From Sphingobium sp. (GTDB lineage: Bacteria; Pseudomonadota; Alphaproteobacteria; Sphingomonadales; Sphingomonadaceae), in assembly GCA_022652485.1 (NCBI GenBank), contig JALCRK010000034.1, positions 1 to 38,403 of the forward strand: 38,403 bases of DNA, in the 5' to 3' direction. A program made the translations under genes and the position numbers. The notes beneath the pieces are model-generated. The model was not told where the DNA came from. It did not search any database and saw only the letters and a program-made list of their open reading frames with translations. Each line of letters begins with the position of its first letter. Position 1 is the first letter of the stretch. Positions 7,505 to 16,225 of this stretch are shown here, piece by piece.

Positions 7505-8548
7505 ATGACGGACCGTTTCTCGAACTTCGCCGACCTTGCCGAACACTATGCGCGTGAAATCGCGACGCCCGACTACGCCCGTGCATTCATGGAGCAGACT
7601 GAGTTTGCAAAGCTCTCAATCGAGCATGAGCCGAGCTCGGTTGAAATGCCCGATCCCGAGACCGCGCAGGCCGCGATCGAGATGATGCTGGCAACGGTCT
7701 TCGACCTGTTCCGCGACACCCGTATGGAAGACTTCGCCAGCGAGGTCGCATGGGGCATCGCCAACAGCTTCCATGTTGTGGCGAAGCGCCTCGATGACCG
7801 CGAGGATACGATGGCCAACCGGCTCCAGGAGAAGCTGCGCGAATACGATCCGAGCGAGGTCTATGCGACCGACCTTGAAGACCTCACCATGCAGGCTCGC
7901 AGCCTTGCCGAATGCCGCGACGCGATGGAATGCATGCGCGACCATGCCGCCCGCATCTACCTTGTCGAAACCGGCCGTCCCTTCTCACCGGTGCGTGGGT
8001 CAAGGGTCTCGTCCAAGACCAACGCCTCGATGATCGAAGCGCGCGACTACCTTGCGGCACAGAAGGCGCAGCGGCGCGAGCAGTTCGCCCCGTCGGGTCC
8101 GGTCGTGGTGTTCTCGGGCGGGCAGCAGTTCACCGATATCGCGCTGGTCGAAGACTACCTCGATGCGATCCATGCGCGGGTGCCGTCGATGGCGCTGGCA
8201 ACGACCGCCCAGAACAAAGGCGCGGACGTGATCGCGGCAGCATGGGCCTCGCGGCACAACGTGCCGGTGATCCTGTGCAAGCCCGACACCTCGCGGGGAC
8301 CGTCGGCGCCCTATCAGCGCAATGCGCGCATGCTGGCTTTCAAGCCGGTCGAGGCCGTGGTGTGCAGCGGCGGCGGCATCCAGGCGAACCTTGCCGACCG
8401 GCTGCGCGAAGCCCGCATCCCCTTGCATATCGTGCGCGATGCAGCGGCCCAGAACGAGGCTCCGGCGGCGCGGACCAAGACCCAGGCACAGGCTGATCGT
8501 CCGGCGATGAAGCGCGCGGTGGGCGCCGACGATCTCCCGCCGTTCTGA
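7505..8548 (+). CDS. DUF2493 (SLOG-like Rossmann) protein of plasmids
   Basis: The 347-residue protein starts MTDRFSNFADLAEHYAREIA, with GGAGG (7495-7499) 5 nt before the ATG; an upstream extension to 7322 is non-coding-like. Residues about 1-190 are helical and acidic. From about 200 a Rossmann-type domain appears: PVVVFSGGQQFTD, then ALATTAQNKGADVIAAAWAS, PVILCKPD, YQRNARML and EAVVCSGGGIQ. This is the DUF2493 pattern, a branch of the SLOG superfamily that is thought to bind nucleotide-like ligands. The C-terminal tail ends in AVGADDLPPF. It is frequent on alphaproteobacterial plasmids, but its biochemical role is unknown. It is a single gene with its own terminator. Confidence 0.8.
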   Translation: MTDRFSNFADLAEHYAREIATPDYARAFMEQTEFAKLSIEHEPSSVEMPDPETAQAAIEMMLATVFDLFRDTRMEDFASEVAWGIANSFHVVAKRLDDREDTMANRLQEKLREYDPSEVYATDLEDLTMQARSLAECRDAMECMRDHAARIYLVETGRPFSPVRGSRVSSKTNASMIEARDYLAAQKAQRREQFAPSGPVVVFSGGQQFTDIALVEDYLDAIHARVPSMALATTAQNKGADVIAAAWASRHNVPVILCKPDTSRGPSAPYQRNARMLAFKPVEAVVCSGGGIQANLADRLREARIPLHIVRDAAAQNEAPAARTKTQAQADRPAMKRAVGADDLPPF

Positions 8549-8575
8549 GCGGGGGCCCGTCCATCCAGAGCAACC

Positions 8576-8616
8576 AGGAGGGTGTCCGGCCTCACCGCTG
8601 GATGCCCTTCTTTTTT
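8576..8616 (+). terminator. Rho-independent terminator after the DUF2493 gene
   Basis: AGGAGGGTGTCC (8576-8587) pairs with GGATGCCCTTCT (8600-8611) over 12 bp allowing G-U pairs, with a 12-nt loop, followed by TTTTTTG. Confidence 0.85.
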
Positions 8617-8983
8617 GTCGCTCGGGACACACACTTGGATGGCCCGGCTCGCTCGCTTCTGGCCCCCGCCAGTAACGGCCTTGCGGCCTGCTGGCCCGGG
8701 CGCGCGAAGTCTTCGCATCGGCCGGGCGGGCAAGACCCAATTCTGGGGCACCCGAGGGGGTGACCAACAGGGTTAAACACTCTCGCAGACTTCTTGAGGA
8801 TGATGGCCGCCATTGGCCCGCGTCAAGAAGGGCGGTTCCCCCAATTTTTTCGCCTGAAGAAGCCGAAAAAATCGGCTCCCCCACCCCCGCTTCGCGGCGG
8901 GCCGCAGGCGGCCCGTTCCTGACCCGAGCCAAGCTCGGCCATCGGGCAAGAGACCTCTTCAATTCCTTTGACAGGAGGCTCAC
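8617..8983. other. Gap upstream of the 103-aa gene
   Basis: About 370 bases without a convincing gene. It contains the second copy of the repeated hairpin element (8837-8882). GGAGG at 8973-8977 is the ribosome site of the next gene. Confidence 0.4.
8837..8882. repeat. Repeated hairpin element, copy 2
   Basis: CCAATTTTTTCG and CGAAAAAATCGG form a 12-bp stem with one mismatch around an 11-nt loop, followed by CTCCCCC. It shares AAAAAATCGGCTCCCCC with copy 1 (7366-7382) and lies about 100 nt before a gene start, as copy 1 does. Confidence 0.55.
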
Positions 8984-9295
8984 ATGAACGCTCTTACCAA
9001 GACCCTCGACATCCCGGCTTTCGACTCCGTCAGCTATGACGCTGCAGTGCGCGCCGCCAGCATCAGGGCCCAGCACAGCTTCTTCGACCAGCACGTCATC
9101 GAGGACGAGTTCGGCTGCTTCCTCGCCATCGACGAAGGCGACTACAACGCCCTGCCCCAGGACCTGATCGACCGGATCGTCCATTCCGTTCCCGGCATGA
9201 TGGCCGACGACTTCGACGAGGCGAGCATCGCCCGCGCCGCGAGCTTCATGAGCGTGGTGATGGATCCCGAATGGGACGCCGAATGCCCGTTCTGA
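8984..9295 (+). CDS. Small acidic hypothetical protein, 103 aa
   Basis: The product starts MNALTKTLDIPAFDSVSYDA and is acidic (many Asp and Glu) with no membrane segment. AGGAGG lies 6 nt before the ATG and a strong terminator follows, so it is a well-delimited single gene. I recognise no domain. Acidic small plasmid proteins include DNA mimics and anti-restriction proteins, but nothing specific supports that here. Confidence 0.75.
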   Translation: MNALTKTLDIPAFDSVSYDAAVRAASIRAQHSFFDQHVIEDEFGCFLAIDEGDYNALPQDLIDRIVHSVPGMMADDFDEASIARAASFMSVVMDPEWDAECPF

Positions 9296-9314
9296 AATGA
9301 CCAGACATCGCAGC

Positions 9315-9356
9315 GCCGGAGGGCTCCGCTGAGGAGCTCTCCGGCCCCCCTTTTTT
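9315..9356 (+). terminator. Rho-independent terminator after the 103-aa gene
   Basis: GCCGGAGGGCTCC (9315-9327) pairs with GGAGCTCTCCGGC (9333-9345), one G-U, around a 5-nt loop, then CCCCCTTTTTT. Confidence 0.9.
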
Positions 9357-9423
9357 GCGTGTCCAGATAAAGCACAGCCGGGGCATCGAACCCCGGCTGC
9401 GCTGGCCTTTTGCAAGGCCGGTT

Positions 9424-9651
9424 TCAGCTTGCCCGAAGTCGTTTCTCGGCTTCGTCGAGACCGAGCTTTGCGAGAGCGGCGAAGAAGCCTTCGACCCTCT
9501 CGAACGGCGCCTTGCCGAGAACCGATTTCTGCATCAGTTCAACGCTTGCCGCCCGCTCACTATCGCGCAGTTTCGCCTCTCGCGTTTCCAACGCTTGACG
9601 CTCCTTTGCGATCGCTGCTCGTTCCGCTTCGAGACTTCCTTTCCTGGCCAT
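9424..9651 (-). CDS. Small coiled-coil protein, 75 aa
   Basis: The product (MARKGSLEAERAAIAKERQA...) is almost entirely charged helix. Residues about 6-45 have Ala/Leu spacing typical of a coiled coil, and the rest (APFERVEGFFAALAKLGL) is a shorter amphipathic helix. AGAGG lies about 7 nt before the ATG. It sits on the opposite strand to its neighbours, next to the region before the transfer genes. Function unknown; a DNA-processing accessory is possible but unsupported. Confidence 0.65.
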   Translation of the reverse strand: MARKGSLEAERAAIAKERQALETREAKLRDSERAASVELMQKSVLGKAPFERVEGFFAALAKLGLDEAEKRLRAS

Positions 9652-10121
9652 GATCTACCTCTTGGGTTGGTGCTGAAACCTCCCGCGCGCGAGGATCGTC
9701 ATCCTAGCCAGCTTGGCAAGCCCCCTGCCCCAATCGCCGCGACTGAGCTTACGACAGTCGAGTGATCCGGCGGCCTCAGCTGCCGCCAAGGGGGCGTAGA
9801 AAGCCCCCACAGGATTCGGGTAAAATCACCAAAACCCGCAAGCCATCAAAGCTACGGGATCAAGGGGAAGAGGTGCAGACCGTACACGGCGGTCCGTTTC
9901 GAAGAATGGCGGAAAGGCGTGGGTTTACAGGTGATGCGAAGTGATGCGCTTTGTAATACAGCAAGGTGTACCTGCCCGAACCCCCTGAATATCCGGGATT
10001 TGGTCGGTATTACAATGTAATACGCGGCCCTTCCAGGATGCCTTTGCTTGCCAAGCATTAGGGGATGGCCTAAAACAGGCATCGCGCAATTCCCGCCAGG
10101 CCCTTTTCGAAGGGTTTGGTG
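9652..10121. other. Non-coding region before the transfer genes
   Basis: About 470 bases with no convincing gene. It contains a GGGGGC-7-GCCCCC hairpin at 9790-9808 and the direct and inverted repeats described at 9931-10023. It is the natural place to look for oriT and for the promoter of the RHH-traD-traA operon. Confidence 0.5.
9931..10023. promoter_or_regulatory. Repeat cluster: candidate oriT or RHH operator
   Basis: GTGATGCG is tandemly repeated at 9931-9938 and 9941-9948. TGTAATACA, symmetrical around one base, follows at 9952-9960. GTATTAC-AAT-GTAATAC is a perfect 7-bp inverted repeat at 10007-10023. The same GTAATAC half-site therefore occurs three times in 70 bases. Short symmetrical sites like these are typical RHH-protein targets, and the position about 100-190 nt upstream of the RHH gene of a MobF transfer operon fits either autoregulation or a relaxosome. 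No known nic sequence is recognised. Confidence 0.45.
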
Positions 10122-10412
10122 ATGACAGAAACAGTTCTGATTACGGTCCGGCTTCCGCAAGCCTTGGCCGATGCTGCACAGGCTGCGGCAGCTGCAAAAC
10201 AGGTCTCCCGTTCCAACCTCCTGCGAATCGCACTGGAGCATTTCCTGGGCGCCGTTTCGGGCACCTCGGAACAGGACCGGCGCCGGCAGTTCTCGTCCGA
10301 ATATCTGTTCCTCGTTGCCGACCTCATCGTGCAGCGCCAGTACCCCGACGTTCATACGGCGCTGATCACCGAAGCCGAGGCGCGGATGGAGGCGGTCTGT
10401 GCCGCGTCCTGA
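10122..10412 (+). CDS. Ribbon-helix-helix DNA-binding protein of the transfer operon
   Basis: The 96-residue product starts MTETVLITVRLPQALADAAQ, a beta strand plus helix matching the RHH/CopG fold, followed by QVSRSNLLRIALEHFL as the second helix. The remainder is helical and may oligomerise or contact a partner. AAGGG (10110-10114) lies 7 nt before the ATG. It overlaps the start of the coupling-protein gene by 14 nt. In conjugative systems, small RHH proteins at this position bind oriT and help the relaxase (TrwA/TraY/MbeC-like roles) and often repress their own operon. Both roles are inferred from fold and context. Confidence 0.8.
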   Translation: MTETVLITVRLPQALADAAQAAAAAKQVSRSNLLRIALEHFLGAVSGTSEQDRRRQFSSEYLFLVADLIVQRQYPDVHTALITEAEARMEAVCAAS

Positions 10413-12732
10413 CACCTGGTCGGACCGGGCGCGGCCGGGCAAACTCCAGCACCATTCGGCGCGCGGAAACATGCCGCGCAATGCCGGCGACTTCACCCGC
10501 GGCTCGCAGCTCATCACGCACGAATTCATGATGTGGTTTGCCTCGGCGAAGATGCCGCTGCTGGTGTGGTTCTTCACCTTCCTCGTGGCGCTTTCGATCG
10601 TCCTCGCCCTCCTGCTCCACGAGCACGAAGTGCAGATGATCCTGATGCGGATCTATGCCGCCGGATGGAGCTTCATGGAGTTCAATCCGCGCAAAATCCT
10701 CAACCTCACCCTGCCCTCGGGCCGCGTGATCCCGGCGCCCGTTTCGATGATTGCCAGCCACCCCGATGTCGTCATCGCGTGGAACAAGCTGATGCGGGCC
10801 ATCTGGGGTTCGCTGTTCATCTCGCTGTTCGTCGCCGTGCCGATCGCGGTGTGGTTCGTCGACTTCTCCAAGCGGCGAGGCAAGTCCATCCTCGAAGAGC
10901 GCCACCAGCGCGGCGCGATGCTGGTCGATGGCCCCGAGCTCGCCGCAGTCATCAATGCCCACAACCGCGACATGCTGGACGCGGAGGTCGCCCATCAGCT
11001 GCCCGGCAAGACGCTCCGGCAAGTCCTCGCCCTGCCGCTTGTCGAGCGCAAGGCTGCGGGCATCCACCACGCCTACTCGATGGCCGATGTGCCCTTCCCC
11101 TGGCGCACCGAACAGGCCCACACGATCATGATCGGCTCGACCGGAACCGGTAAGACCACGCAGATGCGCGCGCTCATCGCGCAGATGCGCGTGCGGCGCG
11201 ACCGCGCGGTCGTGTTCGACCTCACCGGGGCCTACGTCGAGGCTTTCTACAACCCCGAGACCGACACCATCCTCAACCCGATGGATGAACGCTGCCCGAG
11301 CTGGTCGGTGTTCGCCGAAGCCAGGAACCACGCCGACTTCACCGGGATCGCCGCCGCCCTGCTTCCCGCCGATGGCGGAGGCGCCGAACCCTTCTGGATG
11401 CTGGCGGCGCGCACACTGTTCGTCGAGACTTGCATCAAGCTCATCAAGCTTGGCGAGGCTACCAACCAGGCCCTCGCGAGCCGGTTGATGATGGCCGACC
11501 TCAAGGAAGTCCATAAGCTCCTCGAACACACCGTCGCCGACCCACTCACCGCGCCCGAGGCAGCCAAGATGGCCGAGTCCATTCGCGCGGTGTTCAACAC
11601 CAATGCCCAGGCCTTGCGGTTCCTGCCCGAAGGCAAGGAACCGTTCTCGATAAGCGACTGGATCCGCGCCGAGGACAAGCCGGGAGCGATCCTGTTCATC
11701 ACCTCATCGCACAACGAACTGGTGCTCAACCGGGCGCTGCTGTCGCTGTGGATGAACCTTGCCGTCCACACGCTGATGCGCCTGCCGCGCACCCGGGACC
11801 TGCGCACCTGGTTTTTCTTCGACGAGGTCCACGCGCTCCACCGCCTACCCGCGATCGAGGACGGCTTGCAAACCGCCCGCGGCTTTGGCGGGGCCTTCGT
11901 GCTTGGCATCCATTCCTTCGCCAAGCTCGCGGAAACCTATGGCAAGGAAGGCGCGCAGAACCTCGCCTCGCTGGCACGCACCAAGCTGATCCTGGCTGCC
12001 GCCGATCGCGACACCGCCGAGCACTGCTCCGACTACATCGGTCACCGCGAAGTGCGGATGATGGATGAGGCCTATAGCTACGGCTATTCGAACATTCGCG
12101 ACGCCGCGACGATCACCCCGCGCTCCGAAGTGCAGCCGCTCGTCCTGCCCGATGACATCATGAAGCTGCCATCTCTCAGGGGCTTTCTCGTGTTCCCCGA
12201 AGGCTTCGATGCTGCCCGGATCAAGCTCACTTACAAGGACTATCCCAAGGTCGCCGAAGGCTATGTTCTGCGAGAGCATGTCGAGCCCATCGAGTTCATG
12301 CGAGAGACGCAAGCTGACGAGGCCGATGAGGCGGGTGGCCGCGAAACCAAGGAAGAGCTCGAACTGGCCCGGGACACCGCGCCCGACGAGGCCCTGAGAC
12401 AGGCCCGAACGCCGACCCTTCGCCAAGAAGAGCTGAACTTCCCAGTGGCACCGCCGATCGGTCCCAGCGGTCTCCCGGCGTCAAGTCTGGGGCGCTCGAT
12501 GATTGTCAGCCAGGCGATCGCTGGCAGCCCGTCCCAGTCCCAAGCCCGCGAGTCTGAAGCCGGGCCCAAGTCGGTCCAGCAATCGCCAAAGGCTGCTCCT
12601 CAGCGTCAGTCGCAGGCCGCCCGTGAACTTGGCGAAGCGGTTGATGACCGTGGCCGCGATGGCCGAACTCGTGAGGGCGCCAAGGAAGCTGAGCTTGATA
12701 GCCCCGCCACCGACGACGGACTGGAGATGTAG
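10399..12732 (+). CDS. traD: TraD/TrwB-type type IV coupling protein
   Basis: The 777-residue inner-membrane ATPase would link the relaxosome to a type IV secretion channel. Two hydrophobic segments near the N-terminus (about 52-72 and 137-156) anchor it. The motor domain has Walker A GSTGTGKTT at residues 246-254 and Walker B FFFDEVHAL with Asp475-Glu476, followed by the conserved GxxxxLGIHSFAKLAETYG region. From about 640 on it is a Gln/Glu/Arg/Ser-rich, disordered tail that may bind the relaxase. The GTG at 10399 is chosen because TGGAGG lies 6-7 nt upstream inside the RHH gene. The relaxase gene follows after 3 nt. No channel (VirB/Trb) genes are present in the window. Confidence 0.92.
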   Translation: MPRPDTWSDRARPGKLQHHSARGNMPRNAGDFTRGSQLITHEFMMWFASAKMPLLVWFFTFLVALSIVLALLLHEHEVQMILMRIYAAGWSFMEFNPRKILNLTLPSGRVIPAPVSMIASHPDVVIAWNKLMRAIWGSLFISLFVAVPIAVWFVDFSKRRGKSILEERHQRGAMLVDGPELAAVINAHNRDMLDAEVAHQLPGKTLRQVLALPLVERKAAGIHHAYSMADVPFPWRTEQAHTIMIGSTGTGKTTQMRALIAQMRVRRDRAVVFDLTGAYVEAFYNPETDTILNPMDERCPSWSVFAEARNHADFTGIAAALLPADGGGAEPFWMLAARTLFVETCIKLIKLGEATNQALASRLMMADLKEVHKLLEHTVADPLTAPEAAKMAESIRAVFNTNAQALRFLPEGKEPFSISDWIRAEDKPGAILFITSSHNELVLNRALLSLWMNLAVHTLMRLPRTRDLRTWFFFDEVHALHRLPAIEDGLQTARGFGGAFVLGIHSFAKLAETYGKEGAQNLASLARTKLILAAADRDTAEHCSDYIGHREVRMMDEAYSYGYSNIRDAATITPRSEVQPLVLPDDIMKLPSLRGFLVFPEGFDAARIKLTYKDYPKVAEGYVLREHVEPIEFMRETQADEADEAGGRETKEELELARDTAPDEALRQARTPTLRQEELNFPVAPPIGPSGLPASSLGRSMIVSQAIAGSPSQSQARESEAGPKSVQQSPKAAPQRQSQAARELGEAVDDRGRDGRTREGAKEAELDSPATDDGLEM

Positions 12733-12735
12733 CCC

Positions 12736-15700
12736 ATGCATTCCATCGCATCCGTCCGGTCGTCGAGCGGCGCAGCCGACTATTTCGCGAGTGACAACTA
12801 CTACACGCCTGAGGAGAACGCGGAAGCCGGGGTCTGGGGCGGCGAGGGTGCGCGTGCGCTCGGGCTTGAGGGGCAGGTCGAGCGGGATCAGTTCGAGGGC
12901 ATCCTCAATGGGCGCCTGCCCGATGGCGAGATGGTCGGGCAGGTCGAAGGGCGGCGCCTCGGTCTCGATCTCACATTTTCGATGCCCAAGTCCGCGTCGA
13001 TCCTGGCGCTGGTCAGCGGCGATCGGCGGATCCTCGATGCCCACCTTGCTGCGGTCAAATCGACTATGTCGCAGCTGGTCGAGAAGCAGTTTGCCGAGAG
13101 CCGGAACTATGAGCGCAGCCGCAGCGGCGAACCTCAGAAGACGGGCAACCTCGTCTATGCCTTGTTCGCCCATGACACGAGCCGCGCGCTTGATCCGCAG
13201 GGGCACATCCACGCAGTAGTCGCCAACCTGACCCGCGATCCCAAGGGGACCTGGAAGGCGCTGTGGAACGGCGAGATCTGGAAGAACAACACCACGATCG
13301 GCCAGTTCTACCACGCCGCATTTCGCGCTCAGTTGCAGAAGCTCGGCTATGAGACTGAGGCCGCCGGCAAGCATGGTTCGTTCGAGATCAAGGGTGTGCC
13401 TGCCGAGGTCATCAAGGCCTTCTCGACCCGGGCCAACGAGATCGAGGCCAAGATCGCCGAAACCGGCGCCACCAGCCTCGCGACCAAAAAGCAGATCACG
13501 CTCTACACCCGCGATCCCAAACTGGTCCCCGAGGATCGCGGCACGCTTGTCGAAGGCTGGCAACAACGCGCCGCCGAACTTGGGTTCGATGGCAAAGCAC
13601 TGGTGGCCGAAGCCAAGGCACGGGCCGAAGTGCAGGCCCGGCCCACATTTCGCGAGACAGCCACGGCGGCGATCGGCGAAGTCGCCACCCGGATCAATGC
13701 GGCGCTGCGTACGCCGAGCCCGCTTGCAGTGAGCGGCGCGGCAGCGCTCTTCCTGCCTGCCGAAACGATCAAGGCCCAGCACGCGACCGCCTCGGCGATC
13801 CGCCACCTCTCCGAGCGCGAAGCGGCCTTCTCGCCGCAGGCGATCCTGGCGAGCGCTCTGGGGTTCCAGATCAAGGGGCTCGAGGGCGGTGCTGTGGTCC
13901 AGCGGATCGGCGAACTGGTGCGTGAGGGTCACCTGATCCCCGGCAAATCCGACCGGCTCGACGGACATGTCGACCTCGTCACGACGCCGGCGGCATTGGC
14001 AATGGAACAGCGGATCCTCGACACGATCGACCGGGGGCACGGGGCGGGCCGCGCATTCATGCCGCCCGAAACGGCGATGGCGCGGCTGCAGGAAGCGGCG
14101 CGCGAACTGGGGCGCGAGCGCGCCGGGGTCGACACCTGGCAATTGAATGAAGGCCAACTGGCCGCGGGCGTCGCGATCCTCTCCGGCGGCGACCGCTTCC
14201 TCAATGTCCAGGGCGTTGCCGGTGCGGGTAAATCGACGCTGCTCGGCGCGCTCGACAAGGTGCTGGACGCCGAAGGGGTCAAGCTTGTCGGCCTCGCTTT
14301 CCAGAACAAGATGGTCGCCGATCTGCGCGGCGGCGGCGGTCAGGGCATGTCGGGCGACCAGATGCGCGCGGCGGGGATCGAGGCCTATACGATCGCCCGG
14401 TTCCTCAGCGCCTACGCCTCGGCTGCAGCATCAGGGTCCGGCGAGCGCTTCGAGGCGGCCAAGGCAGCGCTCGCCAACACCGTCATTATCATCGACGAAA
14501 GCTCGATGGTCTCCTCGCGCGACATGCTGCTTCTGACCACGCTCGCCGAGCAACTCGACCTCGCCAAGGCGCCGTTCATGGGCGATCGGCAGCAGCTCTC
14601 CGCGATCGAGCAGGGCAAGATGTTCGCGGTGTCGCAAGCATCCGGCCAGGCGACCGTGCGGATGGACGAGAACATCCGCCAGAAGAACTCCCCCCTCCTC
14701 CTCGCGGTCGCCGGCCTCTCGAACGAGGGCCATGCCGGCCTCGCGCTGGAATTGCTCGCGGCGAATGGCCGGGTGATCGAGGCAGGTCCCGATCATGTCG
14801 CCCTGGCAGCCGATCTGTGGTTGTCGCTGGCGCCCGAGAAGCGCGAGGCGACCGCGATATTCACCGCCGGGCGCGACGACCGCGCCGAGATCAATACACG
14901 GGTCCAGGCGGGGCTGCTCAAGGAAGGCACCCTCACCGGCGCTGGCGTCGCTCTCACCACCCTGCAGAGCGCCAATGCGACGCGCGAGGAGCTGCGCTTT
15001 GCCTCGACCTACCGGACCGGCCAGGTGATCGAGGCGCGGATGGACGTGCGCGAGATCGGTCTCGGGCGCGGCGAATATAAGGTGAGCGAGGTGCGCAAGG
15101 ACGGCAAGGTCGTGCTCGAGCGCGATGGCAAGCGCAAGGTCATCGATCCCGACCGGATCAACCCCGACCACCGCTTCGACCGGCTCGGGCTTTACGAGCA
15201 GAAGCAGATCAGGATCCACGACGGCGAGACCGTGTTCTGGCGCGACAAAGACGCGGGCCGCGACATTGCCAAGTCGACCTACGCCACCGTGCTTGAAGCC
15301 CGCTCAGAAGGAATCCGCGTTGAGCTGGCCGACAAGCGGCAACTGGTCCTGGCACCGGGCGATCCGATGCTTCGCCGTCTCGACCTCGGCTATGCGCTCA
15401 ATGCCCACATGGCGCAGGGGATGACCAAACCTGAGGCGATCGAGGTGATCTCGTCCGCGCAGCGCAATCTCGCGACCCAGCGCACGCAGAACGTGCTCAA
15501 TACGCGCGCGACCGACGACATGGTCGTTGTCACCAACAACCTCGAAGGCCTGAAACAGCAGCTCGACCGCACGCCGGGCAACAAGACCTCCGCGCTCGAA
15601 GTGACCGGCAAGGTCGAGGTGGAACCGCGCCATTCCAATCCCATCGATAGTCGGCAGGTCCCCGAACTCAGGATGAGCCCCGAGCTCAAGGCCAAGCTCG

Positions 15701-15780
15701 ATGCGGTGCTCGGGCCTGCGCCGCAAGCCCCGGTGCGCCAACTTCCCGTCCCTGAAAAATCGTTGGGACTCGACCTGTGA
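12736..15780 (+). CDS. traA: MobF-family relaxase-helicase (TraA/TrwC type)
   Basis: The 1014-residue protein nicks oriT and unwinds the strand to be transferred. The N-terminal relaxase domain has candidate catalytic tyrosines Tyr16, Tyr22 and Tyr23 (ADYFASDNYY) and the three-histidine metal site His146, His157, His159 (HDTSRALDPQGHIH), matching TrwC. A RecD-like helicase follows: Walker A GVAGAGKST at 493-501, Walker B IIIDESSM with Asp587-Glu588, and a C-terminal GYALNAHMAQGMTKPE motif. All key residues are present and the length equals the TrwC/TraA norm, so it appears intact. GGAG precedes the ATG, and the gene overlaps the next by 4 nt. Confidence 0.95.
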   Translation: MHSIASVRSSSGAADYFASDNYYTPEENAEAGVWGGEGARALGLEGQVERDQFEGILNGRLPDGEMVGQVEGRRLGLDLTFSMPKSASILALVSGDRRILDAHLAAVKSTMSQLVEKQFAESRNYERSRSGEPQKTGNLVYALFAHDTSRALDPQGHIHAVVANLTRDPKGTWKALWNGEIWKNNTTIGQFYHAAFRAQLQKLGYETEAAGKHGSFEIKGVPAEVIKAFSTRANEIEAKIAETGATSLATKKQITLYTRDPKLVPEDRGTLVEGWQQRAAELGFDGKALVAEAKARAEVQARPTFRETATAAIGEVATRINAALRTPSPLAVSGAAALFLPAETIKAQHATASAIRHLSEREAAFSPQAILASALGFQIKGLEGGAVVQRIGELVREGHLIPGKSDRLDGHVDLVTTPAALAMEQRILDTIDRGHGAGRAFMPPETAMARLQEAARELGRERAGVDTWQLNEGQLAAGVAILSGGDRFLNVQGVAGAGKSTLLGALDKVLDAEGVKLVGLAFQNKMVADLRGGGGQGMSGDQMRAAGIEAYTIARFLSAYASAAASGSGERFEAAKAALANTVIIIDESSMVSSRDMLLLTTLAEQLDLAKAPFMGDRQQLSAIEQGKMFAVSQASGQATVRMDENIRQKNSPLLLAVAGLSNEGHAGLALELLAANGRVIEAGPDHVALAADLWLSLAPEKREATAIFTAGRDDRAEINTRVQAGLLKEGTLTGAGVALTTLQSANATREELRFASTYRTGQVIEARMDVREIGLGRGEYKVSEVRKDGKVVLERDGKRKVIDPDRINPDHRFDRLGLYEQKQIRIHDGETVFWRDKDAGRDIAKSTYATVLEARSEGIRVELADKRQLVLAPGDPMLRRLDLGYALNAHMAQGMTKPEAIEVISSAQRNLATQRTQNVLNTRATDDMVVVTNNLEGLKQQLDRTPGNKTSALEVTGKVEVEPRHSNPIDSRQVPELRMSPELKAKLDAVLGPAPQAPVRQLPVPEKSLGLDL

Positions 15781-16001
15781 GGGCGCGGCTCACCTTTTCG
15801 TCTGAGGCGGCAGGCCGCGTGTTCGACCGGGCTCATGCCACTCTGGTCTGGCTCGCGGTCCTGGTCTTCCTGTCGTCCGAGCCGTCGGTTCGCGGCCTGG
15901 CGATGGCGGCGATGGTCGCGGTGGCGCTCGCCGCCAGCATCGTTGCCTGCCTTGCGAAGTGCGGCCCCCCTGACCCTTCAGCCCCGCATCATGGAGACTG
16001 A
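15777..16001 (+). CDS. Small membrane protein in the transfer operon
   Basis: The 74-residue product starts at a GTG overlapping the relaxase stop (GTGA). Two hydrophobic segments, about residues 20-35 and 40-60, suggest a two-pass inner-membrane protein with a short Pro-rich tail. No family recognised. Translational coupling to the relaxase suggests a role in, or at least co-expression with, transfer. Confidence 0.6.
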   Translation: MRARLTFSSEAAGRVFDRAHATLVWLAVLVFLSSEPSVRGLAMAAMVAVALAASIVACLAKCGPPDPSAPHHGD

Positions 16002-16003
16002 CA

Positions 16004-16207
16004 ATGGCCTACGAGCATGACGAAATCGGCGACTTTGCCAGCGAGCGCGATGCGCAGGACTGGGCCGAACGCAACAACATCGATCCATCAGATCTCCACT
16101 TCCGCGCCCGCGGCAAGCGGGGTGTCACCCTGAGCGTGCGCCGGTCGGCGCTCGGGGATTCATCGCAAGCCGACCTCTCGTTCGGTCGCCGGACCGGCTT
16201 TTTCTGA
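16004..16207 (+). CDS. Small soluble hypothetical protein, 67 aa
   Basis: MAYEHDEIGDFASERDAQDW begins an acidic N-terminal half, followed by a basic segment (FRARGKRGVTLSVRRS). GGAG lies about 9 nt before the ATG, and it starts 2 nt after the small membrane-protein gene. No known domain; it is part of the transfer operon by position. Confidence 0.65.
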   Translation: MAYEHDEIGDFASERDAQDWAERNNIDPSDLHFRARGKRGVTLSVRRSALGDSSQADLSFGRRTGFF

Positions 16208-16225
16208 CAACCAAGGAGAATGAAG

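Noticed and set aside
8000..9415. 471-residue minus-strand frame across several plus-strand genes
   Set aside because: It crosses two strong terminators and two plus-strand genes with good ribosome sites; its product has no recognisable domain.
12481..14157. 558-residue minus-strand frame opposite traA
   Set aside because: An antisense shadow; the plus strand has intact relaxase and helicase motifs throughout.
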